A DNA stretch of 64,000 nt from Leptoclinus maculatus (GCA_032191485.1 JAVDOI010000003.1:2940163-3004162), one strand, 5' to 3'; positions 1 to 8,402 are shown, counted from the first letter of the stretch. The notes: generated from the letters alone by a model not told the origin. A program made the numbers and translations.

Positions 1-121
1 CCACTGACCCTCACATGCGAAGCCAGCTGCCTACCATTTAAGCTAACTACCCTCTCGAAAAGCCAACTGGCCAGCTTTGAAGTATGTCTTTGGTCAAAGG
101 ATAGCTCCCTCCTACTCAGCA

Positions 122-127
122 TATAAA
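122..127 (+). promoter_or_regulatory. TATA-like element upstream of tRNA-Arg
   Basis: TATAAA sits 44 bp before the tRNA-Arg and recurs in every unit. Upstream TATA-like boxes can help TFIIIB at some pol III genes, but they usually lie nearer -30, so the role is only a possibility. Confidence 0.3.
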
Positions 128-165
128 CCATTGCACTTATGAAGTGTAACAATCGTGCATTTTGT

Positions 166-238
166 GACCATGTGGCCTAATGGACAAGGCGTCTGACTTC
201 GGATCAGAAGATTGAGGGTTCGAGTCCCTTCGTGGTTT
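166..238 (+). tRNA. tRNA-Arg-TCG: tRNA-Arg (TCG), U1, reference copy
   Basis: A 73-nt cloverleaf can be drawn by hand. The acceptor strands are GACCATG and CGTGGTT (G1-U72 and U6-G67 wobbles), the D stem is GCCT/AGGC, the anticodon stem is TCTGA/TCAGA with loop CTTCGGA (anticodon TCG, reads CGA), and the T stem is GAGGG/CCCTT with loop TTCGAGT. The internal B box GGTTCGAGTCC lies at 217-227 and an A box starts at 173. There is no intron and no encoded CCA. Residue 73 is T, which is unusual. TTTT lies just upstream (within 161-164 context) but the first T-run downstream is at 400-403. A TATAAA lies at 122-127. The tRNA decodes arginine CGA codons in cytosolic translation. Confidence 0.95.
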
Positions 239-462
239 ATAGCTCCAGGCTTATTATAAGAAATATGGTGTAAGCAATGTTCCTTTAAACTTGAGGTCAT
301 TCCATTCATATGAGAAGTTAGTGGTCTTCCCTTTAACCTAACCTTGCAAGCAAAACTGATATGGTCTCACACCCGAATGGCCATTAAAAAACGCCTACAT
401 TTTGCACGTTCTGTCCTGGTATAATTCTGCAAGTAATGGAGTTGAATTTATAAGTGAAAAAG

Positions 463-536
463 GGCCGGTTAGCTCAGATGGTCAGAGCGTGGTGCTAATA
501 ACGCCAAGGTCATGGGTTCAATCCCCATACTGGCCA
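463..536 (+). tRNA. tRNA-Ile-AAT: tRNA-Ile (AAT), U1, reference copy
   Basis: A 74-nt cloverleaf. The acceptor is GGCCGGT/ACTGGCC with one G5-U68 wobble and discriminator A. The D stem is GCTC/GAGC, the anticodon stem is TGGTG/CGCCA with loop CTAATAA (anticodon AAT, A34 expected to become inosine, reads AUU/AUC), and the T stem is ATGGG/CCCAT with loop TTCAATC. The A box starts at 470 and the B box GGTTCAATCCC at 515. No intron, no encoded CCA. The 5' flank carries TTTATAAG at about -16. The first downstream TTTT is at 620-623, 84 nt past the gene. Residue 57 is A in nearly all copies of the array. Confidence 0.96.
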
Positions 537-984
537 GCAATGGTTATTTAAGAAAATAATGTGTCTACAATAGCTGTTCAACGATGATAGAAATAAATAT
601 CACGGAGAAAGACAGCTGGTTTTGAATCCCTTCAATGTTAAAAGCTCTAGCCTCATTCAAAGACACTTTGTGAAAGCCCGTTTGCTGCACACTTGAGCAC
701 AGTGGAAATAATCTTTATTCTTACAATAGTTTAAGTTTCAAGCTGTAATTGTAAAATGAAATAGAAAGTGTTTTTCTTTGCAGAAGGATTTTGTTGGATG
801 AGGTGGGCACTAATCCCAATGACTTTCACATGTGAAGTCAGCAGTGTACCATTTAAGCTATCTTTTCTCTACCAACGCCGAGGTGGTAGTTGATAACACC
901 TGATTGACGATCAAAAACTGGTTACATTTTTAAGTTCTTTCCTGGTTTCATTCTGCAAAAAAATTGTTGAAAAAGTAAAAACCA
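537..984 (+). other. spacer between tRNA-Ile and psi-Ile, U1 representative
   Basis: This 448-bp non-coding stretch holds the psi-Arg relic, then AT-rich sequence with no open frame I would trust. The segment around 815-860 (CACATGTGAAG, then ACCATTTAAGC) resembles the segment upstream of tRNA-Ile (CATATGAGAAG) and of tRNA-Arg (CACATGCGAAG). From about 900 to 984 it aligns with the immediate 5' flank of the functional tRNA-Ile (shared CACCYGA, CATTTT, TCCTGGT, TTCTGCAA blocks). The spacer is therefore a decayed paralogue of the flank of a working gene. Equivalent spacers occur in all units, with a 1-bp difference in U1, U4 and U8. Confidence 0.75.
601..640 (+). pseudogene. relic of tRNA-Arg 3' half (psi-Arg), U1 representative
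   Basis: The stretch GGTTTTGAATCCCTT (618-632) matches 12 of 15 positions of the T arm and B box of the tRNA-Arg, and similarity continues into the 3' flank: AGCTCTAGCC (643-652) against AGCTCCAGGC after the true tRNA-Arg (241-250). The acceptor 3' strand is partly recognisable; the 5' half is decayed beyond safe alignment. The B box lacks C56 (T instead), so transcription from it is unlikely. The same relic follows the last tRNA-Ile of every unit, with small variants such as GCTCGTTTTG in many units and GTCACCTGG at about 54888, 57531 and 61611. It is seen by eye only and needs an alignment. Confidence 0.6.
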
Positions 985-1057
985 GGACAGTCAGCTCAGA
1001 TGGTCAGAGCGTGGTGCTAATACTGCACAGTCATGGGTTGAATCCCCAAACTGGCCA
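985..1057 (+). pseudogene. decayed tRNA-Ile (psi-Ile), U1, reference copy
   Basis: The sequence is clearly a tRNA-Ile paralogue: D arm, 5' anticodon strand and 3' acceptor are shared with the functional gene. The defects are: U8 replaced by C, an A3 x G70 mismatch in the acceptor GGACAGT/ACTGGCC, two mismatches in the anticodon stem TGGTG/TGCAC, one base lost in the variable region, an A49 x A65 mismatch, and C56 replaced by G, which breaks the B box (GGTTGAATCC) and the 19-56 tertiary pair. TFIIIC binding should be poor. An alternative GTGC/GCAC stem with loop TAATACT can form but lacks U33. It is nevertheless almost invariant across the array, probably because the whole unit is homogenised. 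Confidence 0.85.
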
Positions 1058-1358
1058 GAGATAATCATTCAACGAATCAATATGTCTACAGCTGCAGTTG
1101 ATGTTTCAATTCATGATCCAGTACAACATTTGAGATGATAGAAGTTATTATGCCCTGCAAAAATAGATATCATCAAGTATATTGGCATTAATTCCACTGA
1201 CCCTCACATGCGAAGCCAGCTGCCTACCATTTAAGCTAACTACCCTCTCGAAAAGCCAACTAGCCAGCTTTGCAGTATGTCTTTGGTCAAAGGATAGCTC
1301 CCTCCTACTCAGCATATAAACCATTGCACTTATGAAGTGTAACAATCGTGCATTTTGT
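1058..1358 (+). other. spacer between psi-Ile and tRNA-Arg, U1-U2 representative
   Basis: A 301-bp non-coding stretch. Just after psi-Ile the CAATATGTCTACAGCTG block resembles the tRNA-Ile 3' flank (AATGTGTCTACAATAGCTG). At about 1187-1241 the ATTAATTCCACTGACC...ACCATTTAAGC segment resembles the one before psi-Ile. At 1258-1267 ACTAGCCAGC (ACTGGCCAGC in most units, 66-75 in U1) matches the 3' end of tRNA-Ile and may be a further scrap. TATAAA at -44 and TTTT just before tRNA-Arg close the spacer. The open frames on the minus strand here are short, overlap tRNA genes and recur only because the DNA recurs; I do not annotate them. Confidence 0.7.
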
Positions 1359-1431
1359 GACCATGTGGCCTAATGGACAAGGCGTCTGACTTCGGATCAG
1401 AAGATTGAGGGTTCGAGTCCCTTCGTGGTTT
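1359..1431 (+). tRNA. tRNA-Arg-TCG: tRNA-Arg (TCG), U2
   Basis: No difference from the U1 copy seen. A TTTT at 1524-1527 lies 93 nt downstream, nearer than in U1, because this unit has the other spacer subtype. Confidence 0.94.
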
Positions 1432-1655
1432 ATAGCTCCAGGCTTACTATAAGAAATATGGTGTAAGCAATGTTCCTTTAAACTTGAGGTCATTCCATTT
1501 ATATGAGAAGTCAGCGGTCTTCCTTTTAACTGAACCAAGCAAGCAAAGCTGATAGGGTCTCACACCCGAATGGCCATTAAAAAACGCCTACATTTTGCAC
1601 ATTCTGTCCGGGTATAATTCTGGAAGTAATGGAGTTGAATAAATAAGTGAAAAAG

Positions 1656-1729
1656 GGCCGGTTAGCTCAGATGGTCAGAGCGTGGTGCTAATAACGCCAA
1701 GGTCATGGGTTCAATCCCCATACTGGCCA
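1656..1729 (+). tRNA. tRNA-Ile-AAT: tRNA-Ile (AAT), U2
   Basis: Gene body as in U1. The 5' flank reads AATAAATAAG instead of TTTATAAG. Confidence 0.95.
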
Positions 1730-2178
1730 GCAATGGTTATTTAAGAAAATAATTAGTCTACAATAGCTGTTCAACGATGATAGAAATAAATATCACGGAG
1801 AAAGACAGCTGGTTTTGAATCCCTTCAATGTTAAAAGCTCTAGCCTCATTCGAAGACACTTTGTGAAAGCCCGTTTGCTGCACACTTGAGCACAGTGGAA
1901 ATAATCTTTATTCTTACAATAGTTTAAGTTTCAAGCTGTAATTGTAAGTTTGAAATAGAAAGTGTTTTTCTCTGCAGAAGGATTTTGTTGGATGAGGTGG
2001 GCACTAATCCCAATGACTTTCACATGTGAAGTCAGCATTGTACCATTTAAGCAATCTTTTCTCTACCAACGCCGAGGTGGTAGTTGATAACACCTGATTG
2101 ACGATCAAAAACTGGTTACATTTTTAAGTTCTTTCCTGGTTTCATTCTGCAAAAAAATTGTTGAAAAAGTAAAAACCA

Positions 2179-2251
2179 GGACAGTCAGCTCAGATGGTCA
2201 GAGCGTGGTGCTAATACTGCACAGTCATGGGTTGAATCCCCAAACTGGCCA
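2179..2251 (+). pseudogene. psi-Ile, U2
   Basis: Same sequence as the 985-1057 copy. Confidence 0.85.
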
Positions 2252-2552
2252 GAGATAATCATTCAACGAATCAATATGTCTACAGCTGCAGTTGATGTTT
2301 CAATTCATGATCCAGTACAACATTTGAGATGATAGAAGTTATTATGCCCTGCAAAAATAGATATCATCAAGTATATTGGCATTAATTCCACTGACCCTCA
2401 CATGCGAAGCCAGCTGCCTACCATTTAAGCTAACTACCCTCTCGAAAAGCCAACTGGCCAGCTTTGAAGTATGTCTTTGGTCAAAGGATAGCTCCCTCCT
2501 ACTCAGCATATAAACCATTGCACTTATGAAGTGTAACAATCCTGCATTTTGT

Positions 2553-2625
2553 GACCATGTGGCCTAATGGACAAGGCGTCTGACTTCGGATCAGAAGATT
2601 GAGGGTTCGAGTCCCTTCGTGGTTT
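2553..2625 (+). tRNA. tRNA-Arg-TCG: tRNA-Arg (TCG), U3
   Basis: Gene body unchanged. The leader reads CAATCCTGC where U1 has CAATCGTGC, a variant shared with U7, U10-U13 and U23. Confidence 0.94.
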
Positions 2626-2849
2626 ATAGCTCCAGGCTTACTATAAGAAATATGGTGTAAGCAATGTTCCTTTAAACTTGAGGTCATTCCATTTATATGA
2701 GAAGTCAGCGGTCTTCCTTTTAACTGAACCAAGCAAGCAAAGCTGATAGGGTCTCACACCCGAATGGCCATTAAAAAACGCCTACATTTTGCACATTCTG
2801 TCCGGGTATAATTCTGGAAGTAATGGAGTTGAATAAATAAGTGAAAAAG

Positions 2850-2923
2850 GGCCGGTTAGCTCAGATGGTCAGAGCGTGGTGCTAATAACGCCAAGGTCAT
2901 GGGTTCAATCCCCATACTGGCCA
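2850..2923 (+). tRNA. tRNA-Ile-AAT: tRNA-Ile (AAT), U3
   Basis: No difference from the reference gene body seen. Confidence 0.95.
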
Positions 2924-3372
2924 GCAATGGTTATTTAAGAAAATAATGTGTCTACAATAGCTGTTCAACGATGATAGAAATAAATATCACGGAGAAAGAC
3001 AGCTGGTTTTGAATCCCTTCAATGTTAAAAGCTCTAGCCTCATTCGAAGACACTTTGTGAAAGCCCGTTTGCTGCACACTTGAGCACAGTGGAAATAATC
3101 TTTATTCTTACAATAGTTTAAGTTTCAAGCTGTAATTGTAAGTTTGAAATAGAAAGTGTTTTTCTCTGCAGAAGGATTTTGTTGGATGAGGTGGGCACTA
3201 ATCCCAATGACTTTCACATGTGAAGTCAGCATTGTACCATTTAAGCAATCTTTTCTCTACCAACGCCGAGGTGGTAGTTGATAACACCTGATTGACGATC
3301 AAAAACTGGTTACATTTTTAAGTTCTTTCCTGGTTTCAGTCTGCAAAAAAATTGTTGAAAAAGTAAAAACCA

Positions 3373-3445
3373 GGACAGTCAGCTCAGATGGTCAGAGCGT
3401 GGTGCTAATACTGCACAGTCATGGGTTGAATCCCCAAACTGGCCA
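3373..3445 (+). pseudogene. psi-Ile, U3
   Basis: Same sequence as the 985-1057 copy. Confidence 0.85.
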
Positions 3446-3746
3446 GAGATAATCATTCAACGAATCAATATGTCTACAGCTGCAGTTGATGTTTCAATTC
3501 ATGATCCAGTACAACATTTGAGATGATAGAAGGTATTATGCCCTGCAAAAATAGATATCATCAAGTATATTGGCATTAATTCCACTGACCCTCACATGCG
3601 AAGCCAGCTGCCTACCATTTAAGCTAACTACCCTCTCGAAAAGCCAACTGGCCAGCTTTGAAGTATGTCTTTGGTCAAAGGATAGCTCCCTCCTACTCAG
3701 CATATAAACCATTGCACTTATGAAGTGTAACAATCGTGCATTTTGT

Positions 3747-3819
3747 GACCATGTGGCCTAATGGACAAGGCGTCTGACTTCGGATCAGAAGATTGAGGGT
3801 TCGAGTCCCTTCGTGGTTT
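3747..3819 (+). tRNA. tRNA-Arg-TCG: tRNA-Arg (TCG), U4
   Basis: No difference from U1 seen. Confidence 0.94.
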
Positions 3820-4043
3820 ATAGCTCCAGGCTTATTATAAGAAATATGGTGTAAGCAATGTTCCTTTAAACTTGAGGTCATTCCATTCATATGAGAAGTT
3901 AGTGGTCTTCCCTTTAACCTAACCTTGCAAGCAAAACTGATATGGTCTCACACCCGAATGGCCATTAAAAAACGCCTACATTTTGCACGTTCTGTCCTGG
4001 TATAATTCTGGAAGTAATGGAGTTGAATTTATAAGTGAAAAAG

Positions 4044-4117
4044 GGCCGGTTAGCTCAGATGGTCAGAGCGTGGTGCTAATAACGCCAAGGTCATGGGTTC
4101 AATCCCCATACTGGCCA
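4044..4117 (+). tRNA. tRNA-Ile-AAT: tRNA-Ile (AAT), U4
   Basis: Reference gene body; TTTATAAG-type 5' flank. Confidence 0.95.
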
Positions 4118-4565
4118 GCAATGGTTATTTAAGAAAATAATGTGTCTACAATAGCTGTTCAACGATGATAGAAATAAATATCACGGAGAAAGACAGCTGG
4201 TTTTGAATCCCTTCAATGTTAAAAGCTCTAGCCTCATTCAAAGACACTTTGTGAAAGCCCGTTTGCTGCACACTTGAGCACAGTGGAAATAATCTTTATT
4301 CTTACAATAGTTTAAGTTTCAAGCTGTAATTGTAAAGTGAAATAGAAAGTGTTTTTCTTTGCAGAAGGATTTTGTTGGATGAGGTGGGCACTAATCCCAA
4401 TGACTTTCACATGTGAAGTCAGCAGTGTACCATTTAAGCTATCTTTTCTCTACCAACGCCGAGGTGGTAGTTGATAACACCTGATTGACGATCAAAAACT
4501 GGTTACATTTTTAAGTTCTTTCCTGGTTTCATTCTGCAAAAAAATTGTTGAAAAAGTAAAAACCA

Positions 4566-4638
4566 GGACAGTCAGCTCAGATGGTCAGAGCGTGGTGCTA
4601 ATACTGCACAGTCATGGGTTGAATCCCCAAACTGGCCA
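4566..4638 (+). pseudogene. psi-Ile, U4
   Basis: Same sequence as the 985-1057 copy. Confidence 0.85.
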
Positions 4639-4939
4639 GAGATAATCATTCAACAAATCAATATGTCTACAGCTGCAGTTGATGTTTCAATTCATGATCC
4701 AGTACAACATTTGAGATGATAGAAGTTATTATGCCCTGCAAAAATAGATATCATCAAGTATATTGGCATTAATTCCACTGACCCTCACATGCGAAGCCAG
4801 CTGCCTACCATTTAAGCTAACTACCCTCTCGAAAAGCCAACTAGCCAGCTTTGCAGTATGTCTTTGGTCAAAGGATAGCTCCCTCCTACTCAGCATATAA
4901 ACCATTGCACTTATGAAGTGTAACAATCGTGCATTTTGT

Positions 4940-5012
4940 GACCATGTGGCCTAATGGACAAGGCGTCTGACTTCGGATCAGAAGATTGAGGGTTCGAGTC
5001 CCTTCGTGGTTT
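4940..5012 (+). tRNA. tRNA-Arg-TCG: tRNA-Arg (TCG), U5
   Basis: No difference from U1 seen. Confidence 0.94.
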
Positions 5013-5236
5013 ATAGCTCCAGGCTTACTATAAGAAATATGGTGTAAGCAATGTTCCTTTAAACTTGAGGTCATTCCATTTATATGAGAAGTCAGCGGTC
5101 TTCCTTTTAACTGAACCAAGCAAGCAAAGCTGATAGGGTCTCACACCCGAATGGCCATTAAAAAACGCCTACATTTTGCACATTCTGTCCGGGTATAATT
5201 CTGGAAGTAATGGAGTTGAATAAATAAGTGAAAAAG

Positions 5237-5310
5237 GGCCGGTTAGCTCAGATGGTCAGAGCGTGGTGCTAATAACGCCAAGGTCATGGGTTCAATCCCC
5301 ATACTGGCCA
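5237..5310 (+). tRNA. tRNA-Ile-AAT: tRNA-Ile (AAT), U5
   Basis: Reference gene body. Confidence 0.95.
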
Positions 5311-5759
5311 GCAATGGTTATTTAAGAAAATAATTAGTCTACAATAGCTGTTCAACGATGATAGAAATAAATATCACGGAGAAAGACAGCTGGTTTTGAA
5401 TCCCTTCAATGTTAAAAGCTCTAGCCTCATTCGAAGACACTTTGTGAAAGCCCGTTTGCTGCACACTTGAGCACAGTGGAAATAATCTTTATTCTTACAA
5501 TAGTTTAAGTTTCAAGCTGTAATTGTAAGTTTGAAATAGAAAGTGTTTTTCTCTGCAGAAGGATTTTGTTGGATGAGGTGGGCACTAATCCCAATGACTT
5601 TCACATGTGAAGTCAGCATTGTACCATTTAAGCAATCTTTTCTCTACCAACGCCGAGGTGGTAGTTGATAACACCTGATTGACGATCAAAAACTGGTTAC
5701 ATTTTTAAGTTCTTTCCTGGTTTCATTCTGCAAAAAAATTGTTGAAAAAGTAAAAACCA

Positions 5760-5832
5760 GGACAGTCAGCTCAGATGGTCAGAGCGTGGTGCTAATACTG
5801 CACAGTCATGGGTTGAATCCCCAAACTGGCCA
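5760..5832 (+). pseudogene. psi-Ile, U5
   Basis: Same sequence as the 985-1057 copy. Confidence 0.85.
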
Positions 5833-6133
5833 GAGATAATCATTCAACGAATCAATATGTCTACAGCTGCAGTTGATGTTTCAATTCATGATCCAGTACA
5901 ACATTTGAGATGATAGAAGTTATTATGCCCTGCAAAAATAGATATCATCAAGTATATTGGCATTAATTCCACTGACCCTCACATGCGAAGCCAGCTGCCT
6001 ACCATTTAAGCTAACTACCCTCTCGAAAAGCCAACTGGCCAGCTTTGAAGTATGTCTTTGGTCAAAGGATAGCTCCCTCCTACTCAGCATATAAACCATT
6101 GCACTTATGAAGTGTAACAATCGTGCATTTTGT

Positions 6134-6206
6134 GACCATGTGGCCTAATGGACAAGGCGTCTGACTTCGGATCAGAAGATTGAGGGTTCGAGTCCCTTCG
6201 TGTTTT
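6134..6206 (+). tRNA. tRNA-Arg-TCG: tRNA-Arg (TCG), U6, acceptor mismatch
   Basis: G70 is replaced by T (CGTGTTT), which gives a C3 x U70 mismatch in the acceptor stem. Internal promoter intact. Private to this unit. Confidence 0.8.
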
Positions 6207-6430
6207 ATAGCTCCAGGCTTATTATAAGAAATATGGTGTAAGCAATGTTCCTTTAAACTTGAGGTCATTCCATTTATATGAGAAGTTAGTGGTCTTCCCT
6301 TTAACCTAACCTTGCAAGCAAAACTGATATGGTCTCACACCCGAATGGCCATTAAAAAACGACTACATTTTGCACATTTTAACCGGGTACGATTCTGGAA
6401 GTAATGTAGTTGAATAAATAAGTGAAAAAG

Positions 6431-6504
6431 GGCCGGTTAGCTCAGATGGTCAGAGCGTGGTGCTAATAACGCCAAGGTCATGGGTTCAATCCCCATACTG
6501 GCCA
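6431..6504 (+). tRNA. tRNA-Ile-AAT: tRNA-Ile (AAT), U6
   Basis: Reference gene body. The 5' flank is a divergent version (CACATTTTAACCGGGTA), shared with U11. Confidence 0.95.
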
Positions 6505-6953
6505 GCAATGGTTATTTAAGAAAATAATGTGTCTACAATAGCTGTTCAACGATGATAGAAATAAATATCACGGAGAAAGACAGCTGGTTTTGAATCCCTT
6601 CAATGTTAAAAGCTCTAGCCTCATTCGAAGACACTTTGTGAAAGCCCGTTTGCTGCACACTTGAGCACAGTGGAAATAATCTTTATTCTTACAATAGTTT
6701 AAGTTTCAAGCTGTAATTGTAAGTTTGAAATAGAAAGTGTTTTTCTCTGCAGAAGGATTTTGTTGGATGAGGTGGGCACTAATCCCAATGACTTTCACAT
6801 GTGAAGTCAGCATTGTACCATTTAAGCAATCTTTTCTCTACCAACGCCGAGGTGGTAGTTGATAACACCTGATTGACGATCAAAAACTGGTTACATTTTT
6901 AAGTTCTTTCCTGGTTTCATTCTGCAAAAAAATTGTTGAAAAAGTAAAAACCA

Positions 6954-7026
6954 GGACAGTCAGCTCAGATGGTCAGAGCGTGGTGCTAATACTGCACAGT
7001 CATGGGTTGAATCCCCAAACTGGCCA
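6954..7026 (+). pseudogene. psi-Ile, U6
   Basis: Same sequence as the 985-1057 copy. Confidence 0.85.
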
Positions 7027-7327
7027 GAGATAATCATTCAACGAATCAATATGTCTACAGCTGCAGTTGATGTTTCAATTCATGATCCAGTACAACATTT
7101 GAGATGATAGAAGGTATTATGCCCTGCAAAAATAGATATCATCAAGTATATTGGCATTAATTCCACTGACCCTCACATGCGAAGCCAGCTGCCTACCATT
7201 TAAGCTAACTACCCTCTCGAAAAGCCAACTGGCCAGCTTTGAAGTATGTCTTTGGTCAAAGGATAGCTCCCTCCTACTCAGCATATAAACCATTGCACTT
7301 ATGAAGTGTAACAATCCTGCATTTTGT

Positions 7328-7400
7328 GACCATGTGGCCTAATGGACAAGGCGTCTGACTTCGGATCAGAAGATTGAGGGTTCGAGTCCCTTCGTGGTTT
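7328..7400 (+). tRNA. tRNA-Arg-TCG: tRNA-Arg (TCG), U7
   Basis: Gene body unchanged; CCTGC leader variant. Confidence 0.94.
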
Positions 7401-7624
7401 ATAGCTCCAGGCTTACTATAAGAAATATGGTGTAAGCAATGTTCCTTTAAACTTGAGGTCATTCCATTTATATGAGAAGTTAGTGGTCTTCCCTTTAACC
7501 TAACCTTGCAAGCAAAACTGATATGGTCTCACACCCGAATGGCCATTAAAAAACGCCTACATTTTGCACGTTCTGTCCTGGTATAATTCTGGAAGTAATG
7601 GAGTTGAATTTATAAGTGAAAAAG

Positions 7625-7698
7625 GGCCGGTTAGCTCAGATGGTCAGAGCGTGATGCTAATAACGCCAAGGTCATGGGTTCAATCCCCATACTGGCCA
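7625..7698 (+). tRNA. tRNA-Ile-AAT: tRNA-Ile (AAT), U7 copy 1, anticodon-stem mismatch
   Basis: G29 is replaced by A (TGATG), giving an A29 x C41 mismatch in the anticodon stem. Confidence 0.85.
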
Positions 7699-7953
7699 GC
7701 AATTTGTTTGTGGAGATTCCATTCATATGAGAAGTTAGTGGTCTTCCCTTTAACCTAACCTTGCAAGCAAAACTGATATGGTCTCACACCCGAATGGCCA
7801 TTAAAAAACGCCTACATTTTGCACGTTCTGTCCTGGTATAATTCTGGAAGTAATAGAGTTGAATAAATAAGTAAAAAAGGGCCGGTTAGCTCAGATGGTT
7901 AGAGCGTGGTGCTAATAACGCCAAGGTCATGGGTTCAATCCCCATACTGGCCA
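7699..7953 (+). repeat. 255-bp tRNA-Ile cassette, first occurrence
   Basis: The cassette runs from just after one tRNA-Ile to the end of the next. Its left junction is GCAATTTGTTTGTGGAGATTCC, after which the normal tRNA-Ile 5' flank (CATTCATATGAG onward) resumes. All 31 extra tRNA-Ile genes have this same junction, so the duplication arose once. AGCAAT occurs both after tRNA-Ile and after tRNA-Arg, 263 bp apart in U1; an 8-nt loss on that path gives exactly 255. Confidence 0.9.
7880..7953 (+). tRNA. tRNA-Ile-AAT: tRNA-Ile (AAT), U7 copy 2
   Basis: D loop reads ATGGTTAGAGC instead of ATGGTCAGAGC, which is found only in cassette-borne copies. All stems pair. Confidence 0.95.
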
Positions 7954-8402
7954 GCAATGGTTATTTAAGAAAATAATGTGTCTACAATAGCTGTTCAACG
8001 ATGATAGAAATAAATATCACGGAGAAAGACAGCTGGTTTTGAATCCCTTCAATGTTAAAAGCTCTAGCCTCATTCAAAGACACTTTGTGAAAGCCCGTTT
8101 GCTGCACACTTGAGCACAGTGGAAATAATCTTTATTCTTACAATAGTTTAAGTTTCAAGCTGTAATTGTAAGTTTGAAATAGAAAGTGTTTTTCTTTGCA
8201 GAAGGATTTTGTTGGATGAGGTGGGCACTAATCCCAATGACTTTCACATGTGAAGTCAGCAGTGTACCATTTAAGCAATCTTTTCTCTACCAACGCCGAG
8301 GTGGTAGTTGATAACACCTGATTGACGATCAAAAACTGGTTACATTTTTAAGTTCTTTCCTGGTTTCATTCTGCAAAAAAATTGTTGAAAAAGTAAAAAC
8401 CA

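Noticed and set aside
81..100. CTTTGGTCAAAG inverted repeat before tRNA-Arg as a regulator site
   Set aside because: A 5-bp stem with a 2-base centre is easily random; it is conserved only as part of the repeat unit.
1148..1345. 65-codon minus-strand open frame repeated in every unit (begins MLHFISAMVYMLSRRE)
   Set aside because: It lies in the spacer before tRNA-Arg and overlaps another frame antisense to the tRNA. It recurs only because the DNA recurs, has no recognisable domain, and no coding-type substitution pattern was visible.
1305..1538. 62- to 77-codon minus-strand open frame covering tRNA-Arg
   Set aside because: Its middle is the reverse complement of the tRNA-Arg gene, so it is a shadow of an RNA gene; its start shifts between units.
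7564..7758. 64-codon plus-strand open frame over tRNA-Ile (also near 11400, 14043, 15492, 43709)
   Set aside because: It reads through tRNA-Ile and exists only where chance variants (TTTATAAG flank) remove a stop codon.
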